From positions 62,001 to 126,000 of the forward strand of contig NZ_JASBRH010000006.1 in NCBI RefSeq assembly GCF_029961155.1: DNA of 64,000 bases, in the 5' to 3' direction. Shown here one piece after another: positions 36,250-45,100 of the stretch (positions within the stretch are counted from its first letter, which is position 1; the number at the start of each line of letters is the position of its first letter). The notes beneath the pieces are model-generated. The model made no database searches, was not told where the DNA came from, and saw only the letters and a list, made by a program, of their open reading frames with translations. Source of the stretch: Pontibacterium granulatum. GTDB lineage: Bacteria > Pseudomonadota > Gammaproteobacteria > Pseudomonadales > Balneatricaceae. The position numbers and the translations under genes were made by a program.

Positions 36250-37629
36250 CTAGGTTTTACACAAAGCCCTGATCTTGGCGGACTGGGCGATGCTGCCCTG
36301 TGCGCTGTAATCCTGACTGCGGCTTTCGATATGCGGCAGGTCGTAGAGATAGTTCACCATCATGCCTGCCGACTGCTTGATTCCGTTGGCGGAACTGTCC
36401 GCCAGCCAGTTGAGCTGGGCCACTTCCGCCCCGTTGCTGAGGTGGAAGTGGGTCACATTATCCAGCGGGGTGATACGGCCCGGACGTTTCTCCTGGGTCA
36501 GATAGTGGGCACAGAGCTGCAACAACGGCTCACGGCGTTGCTCGGCCAGTGTCCCGTCCAGATACCAGTCATCCGGCAGGCGTGGCTGAGGCAGCTGTAC
36601 CCAGGCCTTACCACCCGGTAGCTGCTGTAGGGTGTTGTCTTCCTGCTTGTTGAGCCAACGTATGAAGCCCGGGATTGGCGACAGGGTGGAGAACTGCTTC
36701 AGGTCGTGGAAGTCGTGCTGCAACTCCGCCACCACCCGCTTGATCAGGAAGTTCCCGAAGCTGATGCCGGCCAGACCACGCTGAGCGTTGGAAATGGAGT
36801 AGAAGATCGCGGTATCGGCCTCGTTGAGATCCAGGATTGGCGCGTCTTCATCCAGCAGTTTCTGGACACTGTCGGCGAGGCCTTTTACCAGGGCTACTTC
36901 GACAAAAATCAGCGGTTCGTCCGGCATGTTGGGGTGAAAAAACGCAAAACAGCGGCGATCGGACTCCAGGCGGTTTTTCAGGTCGTCCCAGCTCTGGATG
37001 GCGTGGACCGCCTCATAGGCGATCAACTTTTCCAGCAGTTGGGCGCTGGATTGCCAGCTGATCTGCTCCAGTTGCAGCAGACCGATATCGAACCAGTTCA
37101 CCAGTTGGCGTTTTAGGTCAGCTTCCAGGGGGGCCAGTTCCGGCACCTCTTTTTTCAGGCTGAGCAGTTCGGCACGCATATCCACCAGAAACTTCATCCC
37201 CTCCGGCAGTTCGGTGAACTGGGTGAGCAGTTTCATGCGCGGCGGATCAAGGGTATCCCGCAACTTAAGGCGTGCGGCGGCGCGGTTCTCCGGACCCGCC
37301 TCGCGCCACTGGTCGATGGCTGTTTCCACCGCACCATCGTCCACATCGTAGCTATCGCACAGCAGTTGCAGGAATTTGCGACGGCCGATTGGACTAAGCG
37401 CCAGGTAGTTCTCCCCCAACTGCGCGGCACGGCGGCGGGCAGCGACCTCACCCCCGGTATTGCTCAGGCAGCTGTCCATCCACTGCTGCAGCAGCGCCAA
37501 GTCTTTGTCATCCAGGTCCGGAGATAGCTCGAGAGTCTCTTTGAACCGATCAACGGAAAGGTCATGCCACACCTTTTTCAGGTGGCTCACGGTGCGATCA
37601 AGAAAACTGGCTGTGATCTGGCTGGGCAT
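36250..37629 (-). CDS. mcd: Malonyl-CoA decarboxylase
   Basis: 459 aa. Family signatures FFHPNMPDEPLIFVEVAL, FYSISNAQRGLAGISFGNFLI and HFHLSNGAEVAQLNWL; the last holds the proposed catalytic His. Produces acetyl-CoA and CO2 from malonyl-CoA. First gene of a likely mcd-phaB operon, divergent from phaJ. It may recycle malonyl-CoA or support growth on malonate. Confidence 0.93.
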   Translation of the reverse strand: MPSQITASFLDRTVSHLKKVWHDLSVDRFKETLELSPDLDDKDLALLQQWMDSCLSNTGGEVAARRRAAQLGENYLALSPIGRRKFLQLLCDSYDVDDGAVETAIDQWREAGPENRAAARLKLRDTLDPPRMKLLTQFTELPEGMKFLVDMRAELLSLKKEVPELAPLEADLKRQLVNWFDIGLLQLEQISWQSSAQLLEKLIAYEAVHAIQSWDDLKNRLESDRRCFAFFHPNMPDEPLIFVEVALVKGLADSVQKLLDEDAPILDLNEADTAIFYSISNAQRGLAGISFGNFLIKRVVAELQHDFHDLKQFSTLSPIPGFIRWLNKQEDNTLQQLPGGKAWVQLPQPRLPDDWYLDGTLAEQRREPLLQLCAHYLTQEKRPGRITPLDNVTHFHLSNGAEVAQLNWLADSSANGIKQSAGMMVNYLYDLPHIESRSQDYSAQGSIAQSAKIRALCKT

Positions 37630-37717
37630 GGTTATCTCCTAAGGTACACCTGACATCTATCCAACTGGCAGTTTGGTGAGCAGTACGTGTGTCAGGGAAA
37701 GCTAGCAAATAAAAATT

Positions 37718-37746
37718 AAAAAACCAAGGGTATGTACTTGGTTTTT
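37718..37746. terminator. Terminator-like hairpin between divergent mcd and phaJ
   Basis: A-run, stem AACCAAG / CTTGGTT with 8-nt loop, T-run. It lies in the 254-bp gap between two divergently transcribed genes, where no gene end is expected; it could end a short leader or an unannotated small RNA. No other signal is clear in this gap. Confidence 0.55.
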
Positions 37747-37883
37747 GTTTTTGGAACGTCTAAGGTGTGGTTACTTTGTCGTCAGCGTAACGGCTCCAGG
37801 AGCCTATGGCGACCTTAAACAGACTTTATAAAAGCCCCGGATACAGGGGATGAAATCATCGAGACTTTTGAGAGGACACCCTG

Positions 37884-38318
37884 ATGCAGGAATTGCACGG
37901 ATACTACCTGGAAGATCTGGAGATCGGTCAGACCGCCAGCTATGCAAAAACCATTACCGAAGCGGACGTGGTGCTGTTTGCCGGTATCACGGGTGACGAC
38001 AACCCGGTGCATATCAACGCCGAATACGCAGCGCAGACCATGTTCGAGCAGCGTATTGTGCACGGCATGTTTAGCGCCGGCCTGATCTCAGCCGTACTGG
38101 GTACCCGCATGCCAGGACCGGGAGCGATCTACATCGATCAGCAGTTGAAGTTCAAGGCGCCGGTACATATCGGTGATACCGTGGTGGCCTCCGCCAAGGT
38201 GCTGGAGATCGACGAAAAACGCCGCCGCGTGAAGCTGGAAACGATCTGTAAGGTAGGTGACAAGGTTGTCGCTGAAGGTGTGGCAACCAACATGGTTGAC
38301 CGCCGCCCGACTGAATAA
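37884..38318 (+). CDS. phaJ: (R)-specific enoyl-CoA hydratase, MaoC/PhaJ type
   Basis: 144 aa hot-dog-fold protein. The hydratase motif is complete: GDDNPVHINAEYA (catalytic Asp and His) then IVHGMFSAGLIS. Converts trans-2-enoyl-CoA to (R)-3-hydroxyacyl-CoA, linking beta-oxidation with the 3-hydroxyacyl-CoA pool that PhaB also feeds. GAGAGG lies before the ATG; the next gene follows after 17 nt. Confidence 0.9.
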   Translation: MQELHGYYLEDLEIGQTASYAKTITEADVVLFAGITGDDNPVHINAEYAAQTMFEQRIVHGMFSAGLISAVLGTRMPGPGAIYIDQQLKFKAPVHIGDTVVASAKVLEIDEKRRRVKLETICKVGDKVVAEGVATNMVDRRPTE

Positions 38319-38335
38319 GCAGCTGGAGAGAAACA

Positions 38336-38881
38336 ATGTTGATCGAAGCAAACAAGTCCGCCCTGCTGGTCATCGACGTGCAGGAAAAACTACTGCCGGG
38401 TGTGTTCGAGAACGAAAAGCTGGTGGCGAGCTGTCAGTGGCTGATGGGTGTGGCCCAGCTGATGGAGATCCCGGTCCTGGGTTCCGAACAGTACCCACAG
38501 GGTGTGGGCCCGACCGTATCGACCCTGCGCGACATGCTGAGCGAAGACGATTTTGTCGGTAAAACCCAATTCTCCTGCGCTGATGCTCCGGAGTGCAGCG
38601 CCCGTATCGATGCGTTGGACCGCGAACAGATTGTGATCTGCGGTATGGAAGCCCACGTCTGTGTCATGCAGACCGCCCTGCGCCTGCTGGAGCAGGGTAA
38701 GCAGGTGTATGTCGTGAGCGATGCGATCTCCGCCCGCAATCCTATCGATACCGCCGCGGCGATCGAACGTATGCGTGAAGAAGGCGTGAAGATGGTGACC
38801 CGCGAGATGGTGGGTTTTGAGTGGATCGGCCGCTCTGACGCCCCACAGTTCAAGGACTTCAGCATGAAGTTCCTGCGCTGA
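38336..38881 (+). CDS. Isochorismatase-family hydrolase (YcaC-like)
   Basis: 181 aa. Catalytic triad positions of the cysteine-hydrolase family: Asp in LLVIDVQEKL, Lys in FVGKTQFS and Cys in GMEAHVCVMQTA. GGAGAG ribosome site. Substrate unknown; YcaC relatives are octameric enzymes of unsettled activity. Probably cotranscribed with phaJ. Confidence 0.88.
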   Translation: MLIEANKSALLVIDVQEKLLPGVFENEKLVASCQWLMGVAQLMEIPVLGSEQYPQGVGPTVSTLRDMLSEDDFVGKTQFSCADAPECSARIDALDREQIVICGMEAHVCVMQTALRLLEQGKQVYVVSDAISARNPIDTAAAIERMREEGVKMVTREMVGFEWIGRSDAPQFKDFSMKFLR

Positions 38882-38886
38882 GTGGA

Positions 38887-39048
38887 GGAGCCTGTTGGAC
38901 TTAACACTGATCTACTACGGAAACGTCGAATTTGGTCATATTTTCACGCTCTTTCTCGTTAAATAGCGGGCTATTCGCCTCGAAAGACCGAAAAATCTGC
39001 CTCAAATCGCCGTTCCCTCGTGACGATCGGTCAAGACCAACAGCCTCC
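38887..39048. repeat. 162-bp full-length imperfect palindrome (ERIC/MITE-like)
   Basis: The ends are inverted repeats of about 25 bp: GGAGCCTGTTGGACTTAAC (38887-38905) against the complement of GTCAAGACCAACAGCCTCC (39030-39048), most positions matching. Pairing continues inward (TTTGG and ATTTTC regions, TCTTTC / GAAAGA) to a centre AATAGC-GG-GCTATT at 38962-38975. No frame of use and no target duplication were seen. A separate hairpin GATGCCT / AGGCATC follows at about 39062-39094, leaving nothing else in this gap except the ligase promoter region. Confidence 0.7.
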
Positions 39049-39139
39049 TTGCGCCAGGCCCGGATGCCTGTAGTTCTGTTGTTAAGGCATCTGGGCTAGT
39101 CCCAATTTCCTCTTTAAGATCAGAACCATAGGTAGACGT

Positions 39140-40801
39140 ATGGAAAATAAGAATAACAATCCGTACAGCCTGGGCCTGGATAAGAATGCAGCCAACTACG
39201 CTGCCCTGACCCCGCTGTCATTTATCGAACGCGCCGCGAGCGTGTACCCGCACCACACTGCCGTTATTCACGGTGATCTGCGTCGCAGCTGGAGCGAAAC
39301 CTACCAACGTTGTTGCCAACTGGCCTCGGCCCTTCAGCAACACGGCATCGGTGAAGGTGATACCGTTGCCGTGATGCTGCCCAACATCCCTGAGATGCTG
39401 GAGCTGCATTTTGCCGTGCCGATGACCGGTGCGGTGCTCAATACTCAGAATACCCGCCTCGATGCTGAAACCATCGCCTTTATGCTCGACCACGGTGAAG
39501 CCCGGGTGGTGATCACCGACCGGGAATTCTCCGATGTGATGCACCGTGCGCTGCGCATGGCCAGCGTAGAACCACTGGTGGTGGATGTAGACGACCCGCA
39601 GTTTGCAGGCGGCGACCTCATCGGTACCCTCACCTACGAGCAGTTGCTGGCCGACGGGGATCCCGATTTTGTCTGGCAACCGCCTGCCGACGAGTGGCAG
39701 CCGATCACCCTCAACTACACCTCCGGTACCACCGGTAATCCCAAGGGTGTGGTGTATCACCACCGCGGCGCGCACCTGAATGCGATCAGCAACATCATCG
39801 GCCAGAACCTGCCGCCCCACGCAGTCTATTTATGGACCCTGCCGATGTTCCACTGCAACGGTTGGTGTTATCCCTGGTCGGTGACCGCCGTGGCCGGTAC
39901 TCACGTATGCCTGCGTCATCTGCAGCCGGAGACTGTGTTCGAACTGATCCAGGCCTGTGGTGTGACCCACTTCTGCGGTGCGCCGGTGGTACTGAATATG
40001 CTGCTCAACGCACCGGAAGAATCCAAGGCGCTGGTGGACCATACGGTGACCGTCACGACCGGTGGTGCGGCGCCACCGGCCGCGATCATCGAAGGCATGG
40101 AAGCGATTGGCATCCAGGTTGTACACGCCTACGGTCTGACTGAATCGTACGGCCCAAGTGTGTTCTGCGCCCATCAGGATGAGTGGGACGCGTTGGTGCT
40201 GGAGCAGAAAGCAGCGAAGATGGCTCGTCAGGGCGTGCGTGCCCCGGCACTGGAAGAGTTGATGGTGGCTGATCCGGTTTCGCTCGAACCGGTACCCCGT
40301 GACAGTTCGAGCATGGGCGAAGTGTTCATGCGCGGCAACAACGTCATGAAGGGCTACCTGAAGAACCCAACGGCCACGGAAGAAGCCTTTGCCGGAGGCT
40401 GGTTCCATACCGGCGATCTGGCAGTATGGCATGCGGACGGCTACATTGAGGTGAAGGACCGCTCCAAGGACGTGATCATCTCCGGCGGCGAGAACATCTC
40501 CACCATCGAGGTGGAGGACACCCTTTACCGCCATCCGGCGGTGCTGGAAGCGGCAGTGGTCGCCAAGTCCCACGAACACTGGGGTGAAGTGCCCTGCGCC
40601 TTTATCACCCTGAAAGAGGGAGCGGAGGTGAGCGCCGAGGAGATCATCGACTTTACTCGCGACAACATGGCCCATTTCAAGTGTCCGAAACAGGTGGTGT
40701 TCGCGCCGTTGCCGAAAACCTCCACCGGCAAGGTTCAGAAGTTTGCCCTGCGGGCAATGCTCAAAGACCTGCCTTCGGACATGCTTGAACAGGACCACTA
40801 A
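39140..40801 (+). CDS. AMP-forming acyl-CoA ligase (medium-chain or DmdB-like)
   Basis: 553 aa ANL enzyme. P-loop YTSGTTGNPKGVVYHHRG, HAYGLTESYGP, GWFHTGDLAVWHADGYIEVKDRSKDVIISGGENIS and the catalytic Lys in PKTSTGKVQKFALR. The form resembles medium-chain fatty acyl and methylmercaptopropionyl-CoA (DmdB) ligases, which cannot be separated by eye. Activates a carboxylic acid to its CoA ester in the cytoplasm. A two-component pair follows on the same strand. Confidence 0.9.
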   Translation: MENKNNNPYSLGLDKNAANYAALTPLSFIERAASVYPHHTAVIHGDLRRSWSETYQRCCQLASALQQHGIGEGDTVAVMLPNIPEMLELHFAVPMTGAVLNTQNTRLDAETIAFMLDHGEARVVITDREFSDVMHRALRMASVEPLVVDVDDPQFAGGDLIGTLTYEQLLADGDPDFVWQPPADEWQPITLNYTSGTTGNPKGVVYHHRGAHLNAISNIIGQNLPPHAVYLWTLPMFHCNGWCYPWSVTAVAGTHVCLRHLQPETVFELIQACGVTHFCGAPVVLNMLLNAPEESKALVDHTVTVTTGGAAPPAAIIEGMEAIGIQVVHAYGLTESYGPSVFCAHQDEWDALVLEQKAAKMARQGVRAPALEELMVADPVSLEPVPRDSSSMGEVFMRGNNVMKGYLKNPTATEEAFAGGWFHTGDLAVWHADGYIEVKDRSKDVIISGGENISTIEVEDTLYRHPAVLEAAVVAKSHEHWGEVPCAFITLKEGAEVSAEEIIDFTRDNMAHFKCPKQVVFAPLPKTSTGKVQKFALRAMLKDLPSDMLEQDH

Positions 40802-40817
40802 AACCGAGTCCCTCCCT

Positions 40818-40875
40818 GAGCCGGTGTGGCGAATTAAGCAGCCTGACAGGCTGCTGGCCCTCGGCTCTTTCTTTT
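40818..40875 (+). terminator. Terminator after the acyl-CoA ligase gene
   Basis: Outer stem GAGCCG / CGGCTC encloses AGCAGCCTG-A-CAGGCTGCT (40837-40855); TTTCTTTTT follows. Confidence 0.75.
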
Positions 40876-40924
40876 TCCGGCCCGCCCGGCCGTCCTTTTC
40901 TGGTACCATCGGAGGTCCGATCAG

Positions 40925-42484
40925 ATGTTCTTGAGTTACCCGAGCGAGTACCCGCCCATGGAGAGGTCCAGCCCGCAAGAGGGGCTTTCCGCACTTACCG
41001 ACGACGCCGAACGTAACCGCTTGCTGGCGGAGATGGCCGAGCAATCCACCGATATGATCTCCCGCCACACGCCGGGTGACTGGCGGTTTATCTACGCCTC
41101 CCCGGCTGTGGGAAACCTGCTGGGTTACACGGTGGATGAAATCATCGGCATGTCCGCCTACGAGCTTTACCACCCGGACGATGTGGAAGACTTCAAGCGC
41201 CGCTCGCCGAGCGTCAGTTACGAGCGTGGACTCTATACCCACACCTACCGCTTCCGCTGCAAGGATGGTCACTACACCTGGCTGGAAAGTACCAGCCGTT
41301 CGATCCGTAACCCGGATAGCGGTGCACTGGAAGAGATATTGGTGGTGTCGCGCGATGCCAGCCGGCGAATTGAGGCGGAACAGACCAATCGCCGCCTGGC
41401 ACGGGTGCTGGAGAGCAGCAGTGATCTGGTGGCGTTTGTCGATCTGGATAACCGCATCAGCGACCTCAACGAAGCCGCACGCGAACGGCTGGCTGTGGAT
41501 AACCCGGAGGCACCACTTATCCTCAGTGACCTATTGATGGCGCCAAGTTATCAACAATTGCAGGATGACGCGTTACCCACAGCCCAGCAGGAAGGACAGT
41601 GGCGCGGCGAAGTGGAGATGTGTGCACAAACCGGTGAAGTTATCCCCGTGATGCTGGAGCTGCTGGCCCATAAGGCTTTTGATGGACGGATCGAATATTT
41701 CTCCCTGCAGGCGCGTGATCTGAGTGCTCAGAAAGCGATGGAGGCGGAGCGCCAGCAGTACCAGGCGGAAGTGAGTCGTGCCAGTCGCCTGATGACCATG
41801 GGGGAGATGGCCTCGGGTCTGGCCCACGAACTCAACCAGCCGCTGACCGCCATTGTGAACTACGTCAGTGGCATCGAGCGTCGGGTGGAACGCAGTGAGA
41901 CGGTTGCGTCTGCCCAACTGAGAAAACCGCTGCAGCGGATCAGCGCCACCGCTCTGCGAGCCGGTGAGATAATCCGCCGCATGATGGACTTTGCCCGCAA
42001 GGGGCAACCACAACGCGAAGCAATTCCGCTGGCGGCATTGGTGGATGAGGTACTGCAGTTTTGTGCCAGTAGTGCCGGTCGCAGTAACGTGCAGTTGGGG
42101 AACCGGATTGCAGATACGCAGATGAAGGTGCTGGCTGATCGTATCCAGCTGGAGCAGATCCTGCTGAACCTGTTGCTCAACGGCATTGAGGCCTGCCATA
42201 GCGATGAAGAAGGCGATGAAGAATGCGAACCCAAGCAGGTGTGGGTGGAAGCATCTGATGTCGAAACCGGCCAGGTCGTGATCCGCGTGTCCGATCAGGG
42301 TAGCGGTTTGCCGCAGGCTGAACCGGAGCTGCTCTTTGAGCAGTTCTTTACCACCAAGCAGGACGGACTGGGTATGGGATTGGCGATCAGCCGCTCCCTG
42401 GTAGAAGCCCATGGCGGCCACCTGTGGGCTGAAAACGCTGCCGAGGGTGGCGCGGTATTCAGTTTCAGTCTGGAAAAGGTCTGA
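40925..42484 (+). CDS. Soluble PAS sensor histidine kinase (FixL-like)
   Basis: 519 aa, start set by GGAGG 9 nt before the ATG. No transmembrane segment. Two PAS domains (about 45-160 with [23 protein letters not shown], and about 165-285), then HisKA with His in [21 protein letters not shown] and HATPase with [11 protein letters not shown] and [19 protein letters not shown]. Cytoplasmic sensor; no heme-binding His could be assigned with confidence. Pairs with the FixJ-like regulator 62 nt downstream. Confidence 0.92.
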   Translation: MFLSYPSEYPPMERSSPQEGLSALTDDAERNRLLAEMAEQSTDMISRHTPGDWRFIYASPAVGNLLGYTVDEIIGMSAYELYHPDDVEDFKRRSPSVSYERGLYTHTYRFRCKDGHYTWLESTSRSIRNPDSGALEEILVVSRDASRRIEAEQTNRRLARVLESSSDLVAFVDLDNRISDLNEAARERLAVDNPEAPLILSDLLMAPSYQQLQDDALPTAQQEGQWRGEVEMCAQTGEVIPVMLELLAHKAFDGRIEYFSLQARDLSAQKAMEAERQQYQAEVSRASRLMTMGEMASGLAHELNQPLTAIVNYVSGIERRVERSETVASAQLRKPLQRISATALRAGEIIRRMMDFARKGQPQREAIPLAALVDEVLQFCASSAGRSNVQLGNRIADTQMKVLADRIQLEQILLNLLLNGIEACHSDEEGDEECEPKQVWVEASDVETGQVVIRVSDQGSGLPQAEPELLFEQFFTTKQDGLGMGLAISRSLVEAHGGHLWAENAAEGGAVFSFSLEKV

Positions 42485-42546
42485 ACCTGCGGTAAAATGC
42501 GCGGAATTGCTTAAAAAAATCGCAGTCAGGCAGATAGAGGATTCCG

Positions 42547-43173
42547 ATGAGTAGTAACCCGGATCAGATTGTATATGTGGTGGATGACGATGAAGATGTG
42601 CGTGATTCCCTGCAGTGGTTGCTGGAATCGGTGGATCTGAACGTGGAGAGCTTCGACTCTGCGCAGGCGTTTCTCGATGGCTATCGTGCCGGTCAGGGCG
42701 GCTGCATCCTGATGGATGTGCGTATGCCGGGCCTGAGTGGTATCAGCGCCCAGAAAAAACTGCCCGAATACCAGATCGATATTCCGCTGATCATGATCTC
42801 TGCCCACGGTAATGTGGATATGGCGGTGACCGCCATGACTCAGGGCGCGCAGACCTTTATCGAAAAACCGTTCAACGACCAGACTCTGATCGACCAGGTA
42901 CAGCGTGCGCTGACCGACGACCTGGCCCAGCGCGCGCGGCTGAACCGCAAACACAGTTTCCAGGCCCGTTACGACAACCTGACCAAACGGGAAAAGCAGG
43001 TGTTTGAGCGGGTGGTACAAGGGATGTCCAACCAGGAGATGGCCGATGACCTGGCGATCAACCGCAAAACCATCGAGGGCCACCGCGCCAACATGATGAA
43101 CAAAATGGCGGCGGAGTCCCTGGCAGAGCTGATCCAGATGGCGGTGGTGGTTGGGCTGGTGTCCCCGGAATAG
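42547..43173 (+). CDS. FixJ-family response regulator (receiver plus LuxR HTH)
   Basis: 208 aa. Receiver with VVDDDEDVRDSLQWLLES, phosphoacceptor Asp in CILMDVRMPGLSG, and Lys in FIEKPF; C-terminal LuxR-type helix-turn-helix LTKREKQVFERVVQGMSNQEMADDL. Forms a two-component system with the PAS kinase. Position after the acyl-CoA ligase suggests control of organic-acid use, but no target site is visible. Confidence 0.93.
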   Translation: MSSNPDQIVYVVDDDEDVRDSLQWLLESVDLNVESFDSAQAFLDGYRAGQGGCILMDVRMPGLSGISAQKKLPEYQIDIPLIMISAHGNVDMAVTAMTQGAQTFIEKPFNDQTLIDQVQRALTDDLAQRARLNRKHSFQARYDNLTKREKQVFERVVQGMSNQEMADDLAINRKTIEGHRANMMNKMAAESLAELIQMAVVVGLVSPE

Positions 43174-43249
43174 AAGCTTGCGTGCCAGTGTCCCGGGGAG
43201 GGGATAAACACCGTAAAGGCCTCATCGCTCGCACCGGTCCGGTCCTGGG

Positions 43250-44923
43250 TTAGCTTGGCTGGACCCTGTGTGCGGCTTCCGCTTTTTTCTCATAGACAAC
43301 CGCCCGGTTGCGACCCTGCTGTTTGGCCGCATATAAGGCAGCGTCAGCCAGGCTCAGCAAGCGTTGCGAATTTTTGCTGTATCGATTTTCGCATATGCCG
43401 ATACTGCAGGTGACAGCGCGGTTGTCACCGTCGGGGGTGGTGAATCCGGCTGCTTTGGGGAGTTCCTGAAGAATCTTGTCTGCCACCGTTCGGGCTCCCT
43501 GCTGTGTGGTATCAGGCAATATAATGCAGAACTCTTCCCCGCCATAACGAGCGGCCAGGTCGTAGTTACGGCAGCTGTTTTGCAGATACCGCCCGGTGGC
43601 TGCCAAGACTTTATCGCCGGTGGCGTGGCCGAAGGTGTCGTTGATCTGCTTGAAGTGATCGAGGTCGATCATCAATACGCACAGGGGGCGTTGCTCGCGT
43701 GCTGCGTGCGCAAATTCCTGATCCAGTTTGTCCATCATGGCACGGCGGTTGGCAAGACCGGTGAGTACGTCGCTGTTTGCCTGAAGCGTCAGTTGCTCGT
43801 TTAACGCTCGAATCTCGGTGGTGCGTTTGCGAATCTGTTGACGCAAGCGGCGATGGGTCAGGTTAATGCCGAAGTAGAGCAGTAACTCCACCAGAATGAA
43901 TCCCGCAATGGCGAGAATAATATTGGCTTGAGTGTTGTGGTTTAGGGTTGCCACCAGAGGGGCTGCGTCATGCCAGATCAATACGCGACCCACCGGGACA
44001 ACGGCGGTGTCACGGGTGCCTATGTAATCCTGTATACCGAAGTGTGTCAGTGCAAAGGTGTGATTACCGGTGTTAATCAGTTCACTGTGGACCGAAAATG
44101 CTTCGGGTCCGGTGCGGTAGTCGGAAAGCTGCAGCCGGGCGAGAATATCAACCAGTGTCATGCTGGAGGTCGCTTCGACAAAACAGCCGCAGTTTGACCG
44201 CAGGATCTCATCGGGGCGTTGCCAGGTGGCGGCTTCGACCCGGTCCTCTCTGAACAGTACCGCCACGTCCGCATCGATGGTTTTGCTCAGCAACTGAATG
44301 ATGTCTCTGTAGGAGGTACCGGCCTCCAGCGCACCTATATGTTGCGGTGGGGTGCTGTTGTCGTATACCGGTACAATCCCGCGCAAGCCAGAGTAAACCC
44401 GACCCAGTTCCAAGCCTGTTTTGGGAACCTGCTGCTGGTTCACATCCACCACCATGTGGCGCAACTGGTCCATGTTGTCGCCGTATTTTTCCGGTTTATG
44501 TACGCGCAGGAAGCTGGTGGACCCCGGGCCCAGGTGAAAATGCAGCTGACGTACGGAGTATTGCTCCGTCATCTTACGCCAGCTGGGCGCTACCGCATTA
44601 TAGAGACGCTGGCGCAAAGCGGCGGCCTGCGGACCACCAGCTCCGCCTCCCTCTTCCGCGACGGCTTCTACCGAGCGCGCAAACAGATCGCGGACATTGG
44701 GATCGGTTGCGACAAAGGTCGCCAGCTGGGACATGTTGGTATAGGTCATGTCCAAGGCTATGTTAAAGGCTGTCTGGAGGCGCTTGCCCTCCTGGAGGAG
44801 GCTGGCTTGAAGGTTTTCACGGTCCTGCCAGTAGTTGACCAGTACAAAGAGACTGTCAGCCAGCAGGATGACCAGTGAGATGGCCAGGAACGTTGAACGT
44901 TTGGATGGTTCTTGCGTGAACAT
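43250..44923 (-). CDS. Diguanylate cyclase with large periplasmic sensor domain
   Basis: 557 aa from the ATG at 44923 (a TTG four codons upstream is possible). Two transmembrane helices (FLAISLVILLADSLFVLVNYW and ANIILAIAGFILVELLLYFG) enclose a periplasmic domain of about 290 residues with double-Cache character (HFHLGPGSTSFLRVHKPEKYGD). GGDEF domain active: GGEEF with inhibitory RNYD five residues before. It likely makes cyclic-di-GMP on an external signal. Confidence 0.9.
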   Translation of the reverse strand: MFTQEPSKRSTFLAISLVILLADSLFVLVNYWQDRENLQASLLQEGKRLQTAFNIALDMTYTNMSQLATFVATDPNVRDLFARSVEAVAEEGGGAGGPQAAALRQRLYNAVAPSWRKMTEQYSVRQLHFHLGPGSTSFLRVHKPEKYGDNMDQLRHMVVDVNQQQVPKTGLELGRVYSGLRGIVPVYDNSTPPQHIGALEAGTSYRDIIQLLSKTIDADVAVLFREDRVEAATWQRPDEILRSNCGCFVEATSSMTLVDILARLQLSDYRTGPEAFSVHSELINTGNHTFALTHFGIQDYIGTRDTAVVPVGRVLIWHDAAPLVATLNHNTQANIILAIAGFILVELLLYFGINLTHRRLRQQIRKRTTEIRALNEQLTLQANSDVLTGLANRRAMMDKLDQEFAHAAREQRPLCVLMIDLDHFKQINDTFGHATGDKVLAATGRYLQNSCRNYDLAARYGGEEFCIILPDTTQQGARTVADKILQELPKAAGFTTPDGDNRAVTCSIGICENRYSKNSQRLLSLADAALYAAKQQGRNRAVVYEKKAEAAHRVQPS

Positions 44924-45100
44924 AGCAGACAGCAACCCATGAAGATCTATACATTTTAATAGTCTTGGGTGAATGATGGCTACAGAACCAGCCGATGAAT
45001 TACGAAAACCGCACCGGGTATTGACTGGTGTAGGAAAAAGAAGCGAACGCGAAGGAGTATAGGTGCAGGCTGTGAGGGATTTGTCGCAGCCTGCCCGTTC

